Source: Sporosarcina jiandibaonis (GTDB lineage: Bacteria > Bacillota > Bacilli > Bacillales_A > Planococcaceae). Taken from it: DNA of 64,000 nt. The position numbers were made by a program, and so were the translations under genes. The notes under the pieces were generated by a model. That model did not search any database, was not told where the DNA came from, and saw nothing but the letters and a program-made list of their open reading frames with translations. Below are positions 27,380 through 37,324 of the stretch, piece by piece (the stretch's first letter is position 1; the number at the start of each line of letters is the position of its first letter). The stretch covers positions 186,001 through 250,000 of the forward strand of contig NZ_JAAOIY010000005.1 in the NCBI RefSeq assembly GCF_013184495.1. The letters run 5' to 3'.

Positions 27380-27696
27380 CTTTTACTATTTAATAAAAAA
27401 AGGTTCGGTTTTGAATTTGGTCGCCTTCAAGGGAAACTTTGATGTTAGTATATTAAATCCTAGTTTGAGAGCGGCAAATGACAAAGAGGGACTAGCCTTC
27501 GTTAGGCGCTGATTTAATAATGATTAATTGAAAGAAAGAGGTTCAAATACTGTCTTATAATGATGGTAAATAAAAACGATATAAACATCTGATTGCCTCT
27601 ATTTTGATAATGTAATATAAGTTTTTCAAAAGGGAAATAAAAATGGCGGTTATTGGATATGAATGAAGATATGGCAGCCGTAAGGAGGTAACAATA
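27380..27696. other. Gap before STAND NTPase gene
   Basis: No convincing gene. It ends in a canonical TAAGGAGGT ribosome binding site for the next gene. Confidence 0.4.
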
Positions 27697-30600
27697 ATGA
27701 GCGTTTTAGCATACATCGCAGGAACTTTAATAGCGCCAAATTTTGCGAGTTATCTTATATCAAAAGGTTTCACAAATTGGGAAGAAAAGAGATTAATTGA
27801 AGAAATAGAAGGTTTAGTTACTGAATTTAATCGAAATTTCGATGATACTGAGGTTGATAGTAACTATTTTGTAGATTTTCTAGAACAGAATAAGATTAGT
27901 GACACAATATTACAAAGAGTATTTAATGCATACGAAACACCAAAGGAAGATTACGAAACTATATCTAAGAATCTAGCCCTAGAAGCCGTCGAGTTCGTAA
28001 ATATTAAGAAAGATAAATTTAAGCATACGCACGTTAAGAACCTAAGTGACTTTGAAGAATACTTCTCTATGTTGTTTGAAATACTAGTTAATTTTCGTGT
28101 GTCGTTATTGAGCATTAAAGAGAAGGCGATTTTATCAATTGTTGATGAGTCAATTGCTAAAACCGAATTCAATATAATCAAAACTTTTGAGAAAAAGAAA
28201 AGTGACGAATGTTTGTTGGAAGATTTTGAAACCTCCGTGCCTGATGAGCGTATCATGCATAGGCTGGAGGAATTGAATCAAGAATATAAATCAGCTTTTA
28301 CACCGTTGGACAATGGGTTTATTAATAGAAAAGAATTTTCTATATGTAGAGAAGCAATAGATTCAGGGCACTCTTTGATAATACATGGAAAGGCTGGAAG
28401 AGGGAAAAGTGGTTGTACAGTAGATATTATCAATTATTGTGAAGAAAAAACCATACCATATTTGGCGATTAAATTAGATAAACGGATTCCGAATATGAAT
28501 GCCGAGAAGTGGGGGAATGATTTAGGATTACCTACATCGATTACTAATTGTATTCAACGTGTTTCTAAAAATGAAAGGGCAGTAATTATTTTGGATCAGT
28601 TGGATGCGCTACGTTGGACACTTGCACATTCTAGGGATGCTTTATTGGTATGCGCTCAGATAATAAATCAAGTAGAGAGATTGAATAATGGAAGAAAAAA
28701 TAAGATATCTGTCGTTTTTGTATGTCGAACCTATGACTTGGAAAACGATAATAATATTAGAACATTATTTAAAAAAGTTGATTCAAAAGAGGAAGTTATT
28801 CAATGGAATAAGGTTCAAGTTAATGAATTGGACGACCAATCAGTTCAGGACATTGTTGGGAAGCGCTATGAGCAACTAACAAGTAAACTGAAAGAGATAC
28901 TAAGAATTCCAAGCAATTTATATATTTGGCAACAATTGGACCCGAGCAAAGAATATGCGGAATGTTCTACAGCAAGTCATTTGGTCACAGAATGGTGGGG
29001 GCAGTTGTCCGATAAATGTTTTGAATTTGGATTAAGAGAAGACAATCTAAATCAGATTAAAAGAAAAATGGTCGTTTTTTTGGAAAAGTCGGGAAGAATA
29101 TTTATTCCTTTAAGTATATTAAACGAAAATAGATCATCATTAGAATTTTTATCTTCAAATGCTTTCTTAGTAATTCAAGATAATAAAGTTTCTTTTGCTC
29201 ATCAATCTATATTGGACTGTTTTTTAGCTGAAAAGATGCTTAATAGATATTATGACGGTGAAGATATTGTAGATATTATTGGAACTAAAGAAAAACAAAC
29301 CCCTGCCAAAAGATATCAAGTGCAAATGTTTATGGAAAATTTGTCTGAGTTTGATAGCCAGGATTTTATTAATGTAGGACAGGAAATGTTTGAGGCAAAG
29401 CAAATCAGGTATTTTGTTAAATTTGTTTTCCTTGAGGTATTAAATCAGATAGATAATCCAGATGAAGTTATACAAAATTTTATTGTAAATAACTGTGAAA
29501 ATAAAATTTATAGTAACCATCTTATAAATAACGTTATTTTTTCAAGACCTAAATTTATTAGATTGCTTAGGCAATATGGGATATTAGATAAATGGTTTAA
29601 CATACCACTAAAAAAAGATATTGTAATAAATTTACTTGTTAGCATGAGCCCAAATTATGAGACTGATGATATTGCATTCATTGAAAAGTATGCATTTAAT
29701 TCACAGGATGATGATAATAAACTCTATAAATGTTTTTTAAATGATATAAATCAAGATACAGATGAGCTATTTGAATTACGAATGAAATTTTATCACAGGT
29801 ATCCGCAATTGGCTGATATGTATCTTGACTTTAAATCGATGCTGAAAAATTGTGAAATAAGAACAATAAAACTATTAGCATTTTACTTGGAAAATAAAAT
29901 TAAAAGTAATGGAAAAAGAATTTATAATTATGAAGAAGAATTATTATATGAAGACTCTGAAATTCAAATAAATAATGGGGAAGAGGTTCTTAATCTATTA
30001 TTGCCATATGTTCCTATAGAAAATGATGAGAGTTTCCCTTTTAGTGATTGGTCTGGGAGATATGCTCATAAAAGAGGCCTTGAAAGGGCTTGTATTCAAA
30101 TAATAAAGAAAGCAAATGCAGCAATAATAGCCCAAAAACCGGAAGCGTTTCTTGGACGCTATAAAGAATACATGGGTAATGGCAATGAAATATATAATGA
30201 AATTATATTAGATGGATTATACAGATTACCAGAGCAATATAGTGATGTCGTACTATCTTATTTATATAGTGATTTTAATAGCAACATATTCAATAATACA
30301 AGTGGCAATGGTGATGAATTATTTCTTGCCAAAAAAATATTAGGGAAACATTCAAAGTATTGTAGTGAGAATGTTTTTAATACATTAGAAGCACGAGTTT
30401 TAAGTTATCTATCTCCGCAAGCTAAAGATATATATCGAAGTAGAATTGATTATAATAGAGAAAAAAACGGCTATACAGTTTATTGGAGTTTCTGGGGTGA
30501 TTTTCAAAAAGAAATACTAGAAGTTCTCCCCTACAATCGATTGAGTGTCCAAGCAAAAGATCTGATACGTATTTTAAGACGTAAATTTCCTAAAGGGACA

Positions 30601-32085
30601 ACCTTATATAGATATTCAGATGGACATGGCGGATGGGTAAGTTCACCCGTCGCGGGAAAAAAATTAAATAACAATAAGTGGCTAGAGATTTTAACTAATA
30701 CTAAACTTTATCATAAAGGTCATTCTCGGTGGAAAGAGGTTCCAGGAGGGTTTATTGAGAATTCTATTGAAGAGTTTGCAAGAAGCTTTGGCAAAGCTGT
30801 CTCCGAAGAACCGGAAAGAATGATAAATCTAGTTCTTTCCAATAAGGATAAAGTTTTGGATGTATATGTCGACTCCCTATTTAGCGGGGTTGCATATAGT
30901 GAGGATTTGGATAATGTACAGGTAGAGTTGTTGGAAACAATGATTTTGACCTATCCAAATGATTATACGACATATCGGGCGAATTACATTTGCTCACTTA
31001 TTCAAAGAAAGAAAAACTTGAAATGGTCCCAAGAGGTTTTGGATATTCTTAAGGATATTGCGATTAACCATAAAAACCCGCAAATCGGTAAACCAAATAT
31101 AACTAATAGTGAGGATAAAGAAATGCGTAGCTTTGATATGCTACAAAGTAATGCTATAAACTGCGTAAGGGGTAACGCTGCCCGAGCAATAGCTCAGCTA
31201 TTATGGAACGACAGTTCTTTGTTTAAACAGTTTAAAAACACAATTGAAAACTTGACATTGGATGATAACCCGGCAGTTAAATTGGCTAGTTTATTCGCAT
31301 TATGGCCTGCTTATAACATTGAAAGAGATTGGGCATCAGAAAAAATCCTGAATCTATACGAACAAGATTACAGGTTGGCAGGCTTCCATGATACGAAAAA
31401 GATGCTCTTTTTACTGTATCCTAAATTTCGTGAACGGATATTAAATGTCATTAAAAAAATTTATTATTCCGAAGACAAAGAACTAATTAAAATGGGAGCA
31501 TATTGTCTATCGGAGATGCATATTTTAAAAAATGAATTTATCGATGTAATAAATAATGTGGATATTATGAATGAAGCACAAGCGGAAGCAGTTCTCCAAA
31601 TGACTATTAATTATTTCAAATTAGATGAATATAACGCATTAGTAAAAGATATAATATGCAAATTTAAGGCAAGTAAATTGGATCTGGAGATGCCAATTTC
31701 AAGATTATTTTATGATAATCTTATTGATTTAAAGAGAGACAAAGATTTTTTAATCGAAATAATGAATTCAAGCTTAAGCCGTAGAACAGTGCATGCTTTC
31801 GTTCGTTATCTTGAAGAAGAATCAAAATCAGTAGTTGATTACAAGGTTATTATACTATCAATGAGTTATCATTTAATAAACAATAGAAGCAGTAAGGATG
31901 AAGTTATTTGGGGGGTAGAAGATCAAATTTCTAAGTTGATAATTGGATTATATGATGAAACTTCTGGTTCACCGCTACCTGAAATAAAAGATATTGCGAA
32001 AGAATGTCTAGATATATGGGATTTGATGTACGAAAAACAAATTGGACCAATTAGATACTTGAGCCAGAAACTAATGGAAAGGTAA
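27697..32085 (+). CDS. Giant STAND-type P-loop NTPase, candidate antiphage sensor
   Basis: A 1462-aa protein. Residues 1-~190 form a helical N-terminal domain of unknown identity, starting with a hydrophobic stretch (VLAYIAGTLIAPNFASYLI). An NTPase follows: Walker A GKAGRGKSG (~231-239), Walker B VIILDQLDAL (~296-305) and the sensor-like VVFVCRTYDLEND. About 950 residues of helical repeat-like sequence follow (for example EAQAEAVLQMTINYFKLDEYNA, NPAVKLASLFALWPAYN). Effector + NTPase + repeat sensor is the build of STAND/NACHT immune proteins, including the Avs antiphage family. No catalytic motif is recognised in the N-terminal effector position. It is a single gene with its own ribosome binding site, close to the helicase-protease fusion. 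Confidence 0.75.
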   Translation: MSVLAYIAGTLIAPNFASYLISKGFTNWEEKRLIEEIEGLVTEFNRNFDDTEVDSNYFVDFLEQNKISDTILQRVFNAYETPKEDYETISKNLALEAVEFVNIKKDKFKHTHVKNLSDFEEYFSMLFEILVNFRVSLLSIKEKAILSIVDESIAKTEFNIIKTFEKKKSDECLLEDFETSVPDERIMHRLEELNQEYKSAFTPLDNGFINRKEFSICREAIDSGHSLIIHGKAGRGKSGCTVDIINYCEEKTIPYLAIKLDKRIPNMNAEKWGNDLGLPTSITNCIQRVSKNERAVIILDQLDALRWTLAHSRDALLVCAQIINQVERLNNGRKNKISVVFVCRTYDLENDNNIRTLFKKVDSKEEVIQWNKVQVNELDDQSVQDIVGKRYEQLTSKLKEILRIPSNLYIWQQLDPSKEYAECSTASHLVTEWWGQLSDKCFEFGLREDNLNQIKRKMVVFLEKSGRIFIPLSILNENRSSLEFLSSNAFLVIQDNKVSFAHQSILDCFLAEKMLNRYYDGEDIVDIIGTKEKQTPAKRYQVQMFMENLSEFDSQDFINVGQEMFEAKQIRYFVKFVFLEVLNQIDNPDEVIQNFIVNNCENKIYSNHLINNVIFSRPKFIRLLRQYGILDKWFNIPLKKDIVINLLVSMSPNYETDDIAFIEKYAFNSQDDDNKLYKCFLNDINQDTDELFELRMKFYHRYPQLADMYLDFKSMLKNCEIRTIKLLAFYLENKIKSNGKRIYNYEEELLYEDSEIQINNGEEVLNLLLPYVPIENDESFPFSDWSGRYAHKRGLERACIQIIKKANAAIIAQKPEAFLGRYKEYMGNGNEIYNEIILDGLYRLPEQYSDVVLSYLYSDFNSNIFNNTSGNGDELFLAKKILGKHSKYCSENVFNTLEARVLSYLSPQAKDIYRSRIDYNREKNGYTVYWSFWGDFQKEILEVLPYNRLSVQAKDLIRILRRKFPKGTTLYRYSDGHGGWVSSPVAGKKLNNNKWLEILTNTKLYHKGHSRWKEVPGGFIENSIEEFARSFGKAVSEEPERMINLVLSNKDKVLDVYVDSLFSGVAYSEDLDNVQVELLETMILTYPNDYTTYRANYICSLIQRKKNLKWSQEVLDILKDIAINHKNPQIGKPNITNSEDKEMRSFDMLQSNAINCVRGNAARAIAQLLWNDSSLFKQFKNTIENLTLDDNPAVKLASLFALWPAYNIERDWASEKILNLYEQDYRLAGFHDTKKMLFLLYPKFRERILNVIKKIYYSEDKELIKMGAYCLSEMHILKNEFIDVINNVDIMNEAQAEAVLQMTINYFKLDEYNALVKDIICKFKASKLDLEMPISRLFYDNLIDLKRDKDFLIEIMNSSLSRRTVHAFVRYLEEESKSVVDYKVIILSMSYHLINNRSSKDEVIWGVEDQISKLIIGLYDETSGSPLPEIKDIAKECLDIWDLMYEKQIGPIRYLSQKLMER

Positions 32086-32334
32086 GGTGTATTAGTGAAA
32101 GGTGCAAGAGCGTGAATAGTTCTAGGTTATTAGATAATTACGAGTTGTGCTGTAATCTAATTTGAACAGTGAATGCCCTCCTGTCTGACACTTCTTTGGG
32201 ATGTATTTATCAGTTGCAAATTTCCTGTCAATTATCTGAAGCAGAATGCACTGAAAATAGGTGGAAGACGATTATTGTAATATACGGATATATGTTCAGC
32301 CAAATATAGTTGACAACTTAAAAAGATTAAAAAA
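32086..32334. other. Gap after STAND gene
   Basis: No gene or clear element seen; the segment separates convergent transcription units. Confidence 0.35.
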
Positions 32335-32364
32335 TACCCTTTCCCTGCTAGCGGGGAAAGGGTA
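32335..32364 (-). terminator. Terminator of the AhpD-like gene
   Basis: TACCCTTTCCC pairs with GGGAAAGGGTA; on the minus strand it runs into TATTTTTTAA. A decayed copy lies at about 42155-42200. Confidence 0.8.
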
Positions 32365-32442
32365 CTTCAAGAGCAATTCCAGCCCTACAAAGTAGTAACG
32401 GGTAAAGAATTTGCTCAATTTATTTCTTTTAGTAATCACTTT

Positions 32443-33120
32443 TCAAGAATCATATGCATTCAACGCATTTACACTATGTGCCAACGCCGAACCCGCTTTT
32501 AATGCAGTTGCCACCAAAATCGACTCCGCCAGCTCTTCTTTCGTAACTCCGGCCTTCTTTGCAGCCTTCGTATGAATGTCAATGCAATAAGGGCATCCTG
32601 TTGTATGCGCGACAGCAACTGCGATTAATTCCTTTTCTTTCACGCTTAGCACGCTTTCTTTCAGTGATTGCCCGTCAAAATCGACAAACGCTTTGAATGC
32701 ATCTCCATTGAGTGCTGAAAACTCTTTTAATCGATTAAAATAAGATGCTTTATAGAATTCCTCTTCGTCAACTTCATCGTATGCATTTAATGCGTTCACG
32801 CCGTGTGCAAGGGCAGAACCAGCTTTTAGTGCAGTGGCGACCAGGATTGCTTCAGTCAATTCTTCTTTTGTCACATCTTCCGATTTTCCTGCTTTCACGT
32901 GAACATCGATGCAATAAGGACAGCCTGTTGTATGCGCGACAGCGATGGCGATTAGTTCTTTCAACTTTTTCGATAGTTTACCTGCCGTTAGTGCCTGCTT
33001 GTCAAACTGTACAAATGCTTTGAAAGCATCCGGCGCCAGTTCACTTAATTCACCGATGCGATTAAAATATGATTTTTGATACAACGCTTCTTTATTAGCC
33101 ACTAATACTTCTTTGCTCAT
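32443..33120 (-). CDS. Two-domain AhpD-like (carboxymuconolactone decarboxylase family) protein
   Basis: A 225-aa protein made of two homologous AhpD-type halves (about 1-110 and 115-225). Each has the CPYCID.H motif (CxxC plus His) used by alkylhydroperoxidase D-type proteins, and the closing SGSALAH.VNALNAYD. Members reduce peroxides or decarboxylate/hydrolyse small molecules; the CxxC favours a redox role. Start is behind AGGGGGA. It is the intact parent of truncated copies at 12417, 42265 and 47268. It lies 99 bases after a truncated acetyl-CoA synthetase on the same strand. Confidence 0.88.
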   Translation of the reverse strand: MSKEVLVANKEALYQKSYFNRIGELSELAPDAFKAFVQFDKQALTAGKLSKKLKELIAIAVAHTTGCPYCIDVHVKAGKSEDVTKEELTEAILVATALKAGSALAHGVNALNAYDEVDEEEFYKASYFNRLKEFSALNGDAFKAFVDFDGQSLKESVLSVKEKELIAVAVAHTTGCPYCIDIHTKAAKKAGVTKEELAESILVATALKAGSALAHSVNALNAYDS

Positions 33121-33219
33121 GATTAATTCCCCCTAGTTTATTAGTTTGAGACCTTTGCAAATCAAATTCTAAAATATATAAACTTGAAATTCAAATCAAC
33201 TCCTTTATGATTCTGCAGA

Positions 33220-34398
33220 TTAAACCACAGCTTTTTGCAGTTCTCTCGCTTTTAATTCGCGACGAAGAATCTTTCCGCTGATCGGTGTTTTAGGCAACTC
33301 TTTGAGAAATTCAATTTCTCTCGGAGCCGCGTGTGCTGCGAGTCCGCCGCGAACAAATTGACGAAGTTCTTGCAGAAGTGCATCACTTGCCACGTAGCCA
33401 TTTCTCAGGACAACAAATGCCTTCACGATTTCTCCTCTTACCGTGTCCGGTTTGTCGATGACGCCGACTTCTGCGACGGCTGGGTGCTCGATCAGTTTAC
33501 TTTCCACTTCAAATGGACCAATACGTTCTCCTGAGGAATTAATCATGTCGTCGCTCCTGCCTTGGAAGAAGATGTAGCCATTGTCGTCGATCGTCGCCAG
33601 ATCACCCGACACATACCATCCTTCAAACGGGAAATATGTCGAATATTTGGCAGGGTCTTTCCACACTTCGCGCATGATGCCGGGCCAATTTGCTTTCAGC
33701 GCAAGATGTCCGACTTCACCGGATGGAAGTTCCTTGCCATCATCATCCAAGATTGCGGCTTCAATGCCGGGAAAAGGTCTTCCCATCGATCCCGGGATGA
33801 TTTTCTCCGATGGCAGATTCACAATGAGTTGCGCTCCTGTCTCTGTCATCCAACAAGTATCATGGATTCGATTGGACAATGCTTTGATTCCCCAACGGAT
33901 GACTTCTGGATTTAACGGTTCGCCTACGCTTAAAATGTGGCGAATCTTAGATAAATCATAGTCCGTTAACTTATCATCGCCTTCTGCCATCAGCATTCTG
34001 AATGCGGTGGGCGCGCTATACCAAACCGTGACGCCTGATTTTTCTAAAACGGAGTACCATTCGTCAGCATTGAAACGCCCGCCGTGAATGACGATCGTCG
34101 CCCGGTTCAGGAGGGGAGCGAAAACGCCATATACCGTTCCCGTCACCCAACCAGGGTGGGCTGTGCACCAATAGACATCGTCTTCTTTCAAATCCAACAC
34201 CCATCTGCCCGTAATGTATTGCTGGATCATTGCTCGATGTGCGTGGATGATGCCTTTCGGGCGACCTGTCGAACCGCTTGTATAATGAATATTAAGCCCG
34301 TCATCTAAATCCACCCACTCGATGATGTCTTCTTCAGATTCGGCCGCTCGCGCTTCTGCATAATGTGTAGATTCATAATATAAAAAAGCCCCCTTCAT
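33220..34398 (-). pseudogene. Acetyl-CoA synthetase, 5'-truncated
   Basis: The 392-aa frame covers the adenylate-forming core: YTSGSTGRPKGI (A3 motif), HPGWVTGTVYG, TETGAQ, GWYVSGDLA, GRSDDMINSSGERIGPFEVE (hinge) and the acetylatable lysine segment PKTPISGKILRREL. Acetyl-CoA synthetases are about 570 residues, so ~170 N-terminal residues are missing. The frame begins 12 bases after the stop of the LLM monooxygenase gene, where the break must lie. Without the N-terminal domain it is probably inactive. Its 3' end is duplicated at 42898. Confidence 0.8.
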
Positions 34399-34409
34399 AA
34401 GATAATTTA

Positions 34410-35717
34410 TTATCTTAATCCTAAACGTTCACGGAAGGTATGACATCCATATTTCTTTCTGAAGATACCTCTTTTTTGCATTTCAGGAACAATTAGTTCA
34501 ACAAAGTCTTCTAGACTACCAGGTAATGTAGGCGGCATAAGATTAAATCCGTCAGCCACACCAGCTTTAAACCAGACTTCCATCTGATCCACAATTTCGG
34601 CGGGTGTACCTATCAGCGTGTGATGTCCACCGCCTGCATTAAGATATCCTAATAATTCTCTTACTGTAGGTTGTGTGTCATTAATAATTTCTAGTATAGT
34701 TTCGTAACGTCCAACTGGACCAGTAAATTCTTCTACTGGGGGTAATTGAGGTACTTCTTTATCAATCTCCCAACTAGAACAGTCTTGTTGAATAAAGAAA
34801 CTCAACTGTTTTAAAGCTGTTTCAATAGGCAATTGCTCATCTAATGCTGCTTTTTTGGCTAAAGCTTCTTCATGAGTATGACCTACATAGGTGACTAAGC
34901 CTGGAAATACTTTAATATATCTATTGCTGTCTTCGTTTTGTTTAACTTGTTCATCTAATCTTTTACGAAAATTTTTTGCTTGCTTCAAGTTCCACGACAC
35001 TGAATAGACTGCATCGGCATATTTTGCGGCTAATGCAATGCCTTGCTTAGATGCCCCTGCTTGCATGGCTACTGGTTTGCCTTGCGGACTTTTTGGCGTG
35101 GTGGATGGGCCATGCACTTTAAAATAGGTACCATCGTGATTAACAGGCTGAATATTTGATGGGTTTATCAATTTTTTTTCTTCTCGATGATGTAGAAACT
35201 CATTACTGTCCCATGAAAGAAATAACTTATTCATTAAAGTAGCGAATTCATCTGCCTTCTCATAGCGTTTGTCATGAGAAGGCAGTTCTTCCATACTATG
35301 ATTTAACGCCTCTAAATCAGTCATTGACGTAACGAGATTCCAACCAACACGTCCATTTGTAATATGGTCTAGACTTAATAGTTGTCGTGAAGCTGTGAAA
35401 GGATTAGAAAAAGTACTTGAAATTGTTGAAACTAATCCAACATGATTTGTCACTTGAGAAATAGCTGTTAAATTAACGATTGGATCAAACCAAAATGCCG
35501 GCATATCACTAGAATATTTAGCTGGAAATGATTGATTATCAGCAAAGAATACTGCGTCAAAGTAACCTTTTTCTGCTAACTGTGCTAAAGATTGATAATA
35601 AGAAATGTCCCCAATACGTTCAACGCTTGAGTCAGGCATTAGCCAAGCAGCTTGATGGTGTCCGCATCCATACAGCAAAACACCTAAGTGAAGTTGTTTT
35701 TCTTTAGTTTTTGTCAT
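34410..35717 (-). CDS. LLM-class FMN-dependent monooxygenase (NtaA/SnaA/DszA type)
   Basis: The 435-aa protein matches the luciferase-like NtaA/SnaA/SoxA/DszA group: LAEKGYFDAVFFADN, SFDPI-like FWFDPIVNLTAIS, TFSNPFTASRQLLSLDHITNGRVGWNLVTS, HGPSTTPKSPQGKPVAMQAGAS and the late GTPAEIVDQMEVWF. These enzymes use FMNH2 from a partner reductase to oxidise C-S or C-N bonds in small heteroaromatics or amines. It lies 81 bases after the SDR gene on the same strand, behind a TPP riboswitch. Control by TPP suggests a thiamin-related substrate, not shown. Confidence 0.88.
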   Translation of the reverse strand: MTKTKEKQLHLGVLLYGCGHHQAAWLMPDSSVERIGDISYYQSLAQLAEKGYFDAVFFADNQSFPAKYSSDMPAFWFDPIVNLTAISQVTNHVGLVSTISSTFSNPFTASRQLLSLDHITNGRVGWNLVTSMTDLEALNHSMEELPSHDKRYEKADEFATLMNKLFLSWDSNEFLHHREEKKLINPSNIQPVNHDGTYFKVHGPSTTPKSPQGKPVAMQAGASKQGIALAAKYADAVYSVSWNLKQAKNFRKRLDEQVKQNEDSNRYIKVFPGLVTYVGHTHEEALAKKAALDEQLPIETALKQLSFFIQQDCSSWEIDKEVPQLPPVEEFTGPVGRYETILEIINDTQPTVRELLGYLNAGGGHHTLIGTPAEIVDQMEVWFKAGVADGFNLMPPTLPGSLEDFVELIVPEMQKRGIFRKKYGCHTFRERLGLR

Positions 35718-35798
35718 TCATTACACCTCAGAATACATCATTTTTAACTATCTTGTATACTCCGTTTTTTGAAAGATTATGTATTGTAATTTAAGCTA

Positions 35799-36554
35799 TT
35801 AGTTCATTGTCAAACCGCCATCTACTGTGATATTTTGACCTGTAATACCGTCCGCATTTTCCGAGGATAAATAAACGACCATATTGGCTACATCTTGAGG
35901 TCTGGTCACCTTCTTCAATGGCGTTGATTGAGCAATTAAATCGAATACTTCTGGTGTTGTAACAGCACTGGCGTTAGTCGTTTTTAATAATCCGCCTGAA
36001 ACTACATTCGCTTTTATGCCATATTGTCCTAATTCAGAAGCGATATTACGTGTAAAACCTAATAATCCGGCTTTAGCTGTTGTATATTCGTGGTAGGGTA
36101 CAACAGGATTTTGAAATAAGTTAGTACCTATATTTATAATGCTTCCATTTTGTCGTTCAATAAATTGAGATATGACGCTTTGAACTACATTAAATGCAGC
36201 TTTCAAAGTACCATCCAGTTGTTTTTGATAATCATCCCAAATGAGTTCTGTGAACGGTTTCTGATTGTTTGGATCAAATTTGAAGTCTACTAACGCATTG
36301 TTGACTACCACATCTATTTGACCAAAATATTCCGTTGCCTTTTTTATCAATTCATCTACTTCTTTACGATTCGTTACATCAGCCCGAATTGCAATCGCAT
36401 TCTCTTCACCAATCTCAGAAACGAGCTTCTCAGCAGCATCTTTACTTTTATAGTAATTGATAACCACTTGAAATCCTTGTTGTGCCAATGTCTTTACAAT
36501 AGTTGCACCTAAACCTCTACTACTACCTGTTACTAATACTGTTCTACTCATCAT
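35799..36554 (-). CDS. Short-chain dehydrogenase/reductase (FabG-like)
   Basis: The 251-aa SDR has the NAD(P) motif TGSSRGLGATI, VVNNAL, the YTTAK catalytic Tyr/Lys and the C-terminal GITGQNITVDGG. The residue 13 positions before the tyrosine, normally the catalytic serine, is threonine (GTN). It is the first gene after the TPP riboswitch-terminator and is probably co-transcribed with the LLM monooxygenase. The reaction is unknown; oxidation or reduction of a thiamin-derived alcohol or ketone is only an inference from control and neighbourhood. Confidence 0.87.
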   Translation of the reverse strand: MMSRTVLVTGSSRGLGATIVKTLAQQGFQVVINYYKSKDAAEKLVSEIGEENAIAIRADVTNRKEVDELIKKATEYFGQIDVVVNNALVDFKFDPNNQKPFTELIWDDYQKQLDGTLKAAFNVVQSVISQFIERQNGSIINIGTNLFQNPVVPYHEYTTAKAGLLGFTRNIASELGQYGIKANVVSGGLLKTTNASAVTTPEVFDLIAQSTPLKKVTRPQDVANMVVYLSSENADGITGQNITVDGGLTMN

Positions 36555-36611
36555 AACCCCTCCTTATTTTTAGTTTTGAAGAAACTTAAATAATAAAACG
36601 ATCGATAAAAT

Positions 36612-36648
36612 AAAAAAATACGCAACCTCTCCACAGGAAAGTTGCGTA
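36612..36648 (-). terminator. TPP-riboswitch terminator
   Basis: On the minus strand TACGCAAC pairs with GTTGCGTA around a 14-base loop and is followed by TTTTTTTA. It lies between the aptamer and the SDR start. Confidence 0.88.
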
Positions 36649-36699
36649 AAAACAAATAACTACATATTAAGAATAAGGCATAACCCTTTAAGTATGTAT

Positions 36700-36788
36700 T
36701 AGAGTTTACACTTTCCTACGCTAGTATTAACTAGTTCAGGTTCAAAGGGTTCGAGTTAATACTCATCTCAGTTTAAATAACACCCCTA
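36700..36788 (-). promoter_or_regulatory. TPP riboswitch (THI element)
   Basis: On the minus strand: AGGGGTGTT, ACTGAGATGAGTATTAACTC, GAACCCTTTGAACCTGAACT, AGTTAATACTAGCGTAGGAAAG. CTGAGA, CCCTTTGAACCTGA and GCGTAGGAAA are the diagnostic THI-box blocks that bind thiamin pyrophosphate. The order and spacing are complete. It controls the SDR-LLM pair through the terminator at 36612. Confidence 0.95.
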
Positions 36789-36843
36789 GTGAATATATTT
36801 AAGTTATGTCCAATGTATAGTTTTTAGAAGTTTATGTCAAGGA

Positions 36844-36958
36844 GTGCAAGACGCTATTCAATAAATTCACTGCAATTGCATGAAATGAAAAGGGGATACC
36901 GACTATATAAGGCTTTGTCTATATCCACTTGTTTTTTTATCCAAAATCATGAATAATG
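36844..36958. repeat. AGGTACCTG-family dispersed repeat, copy 5 (partial)
   Basis: GTGCAAGACGCTATTCA, CAATTGCATGAAATGAAAAGGGGATACCGAC...CTTTGTCTATATCC, CCAAAATCATGAAT. Both outer ends are missing or degraded. Confidence 0.7.
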
Positions 36959-36959
36959 G

Positions 36960-37067
36960 GTCCATCATAAGTTCACCCTTATCGGAGCCGGCGTCATTTT
37001 GACAGGGCTTCTTCTCGTGAGTGTGCTCGGTCTTGTCCGGGGGATGGATTTCGCTTTAAATACTGCT
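36960..37067 (+). pseudogene. Membrane-protein fragment of unknown origin
   Basis: An open stretch of higher GC reads FTLIGAGVILTGLLLVSVLG then LVRGMDFALN, one hydrophobic helix, without a start codon. It is bounded by the repeat on one side and a kinase fragment on the other. Source not recognised. Confidence 0.3.
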
Positions 37068-37322
37068 TACGGTCATAACTGTAATAATCGAAAACTCTTC
37101 CTCGCTCAGCTTCACAAAATCAGTATAGCCAAGCGCTTTCTCACATAGGTCAATAAAACTTACAACTTCTCTCCCCCACAATTCAATTCTAAAATTAGGT
37201 TCGAATGAAATGAATTTCTGTTGACGTTTTGCTTCTTCCATAAGATAAAAAATCGGTAGCTGAGAAACGTGCCCCAAAGAAGCATCAGATAAGGACTGAC
37301 AATCGTTGTAAAAAGAGTTCAT
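37068..37322 (-). pseudogene. PfkB-family sugar kinase, internal fragment
   Basis: On the minus strand residues LPIFYLMEEAKRQQKFISFEPNFRIELWG and ALGYTDFVKLSEEEFSII match the middle of fructokinase/ribokinase-type proteins (usual SFDPNxRxxLW and KLSEEEL). Both ends are missing. The adjoining downstream-type segment lies in opposite orientation at 37325, so the gene has been broken by an inversion. Confidence 0.65.
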
Positions 37323-37324
37323 GA

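Noticed and set aside
27315..27512. Short plus-strand frame after the fusion gene
   Set aside because: It starts inside the dispersed repeat and has no ribosome binding site.
33331..34308. Plus-strand frames within the acetyl-CoA synthetase region
   Set aside because: The minus strand carries clear adenylation motifs; plus frames are by-products.
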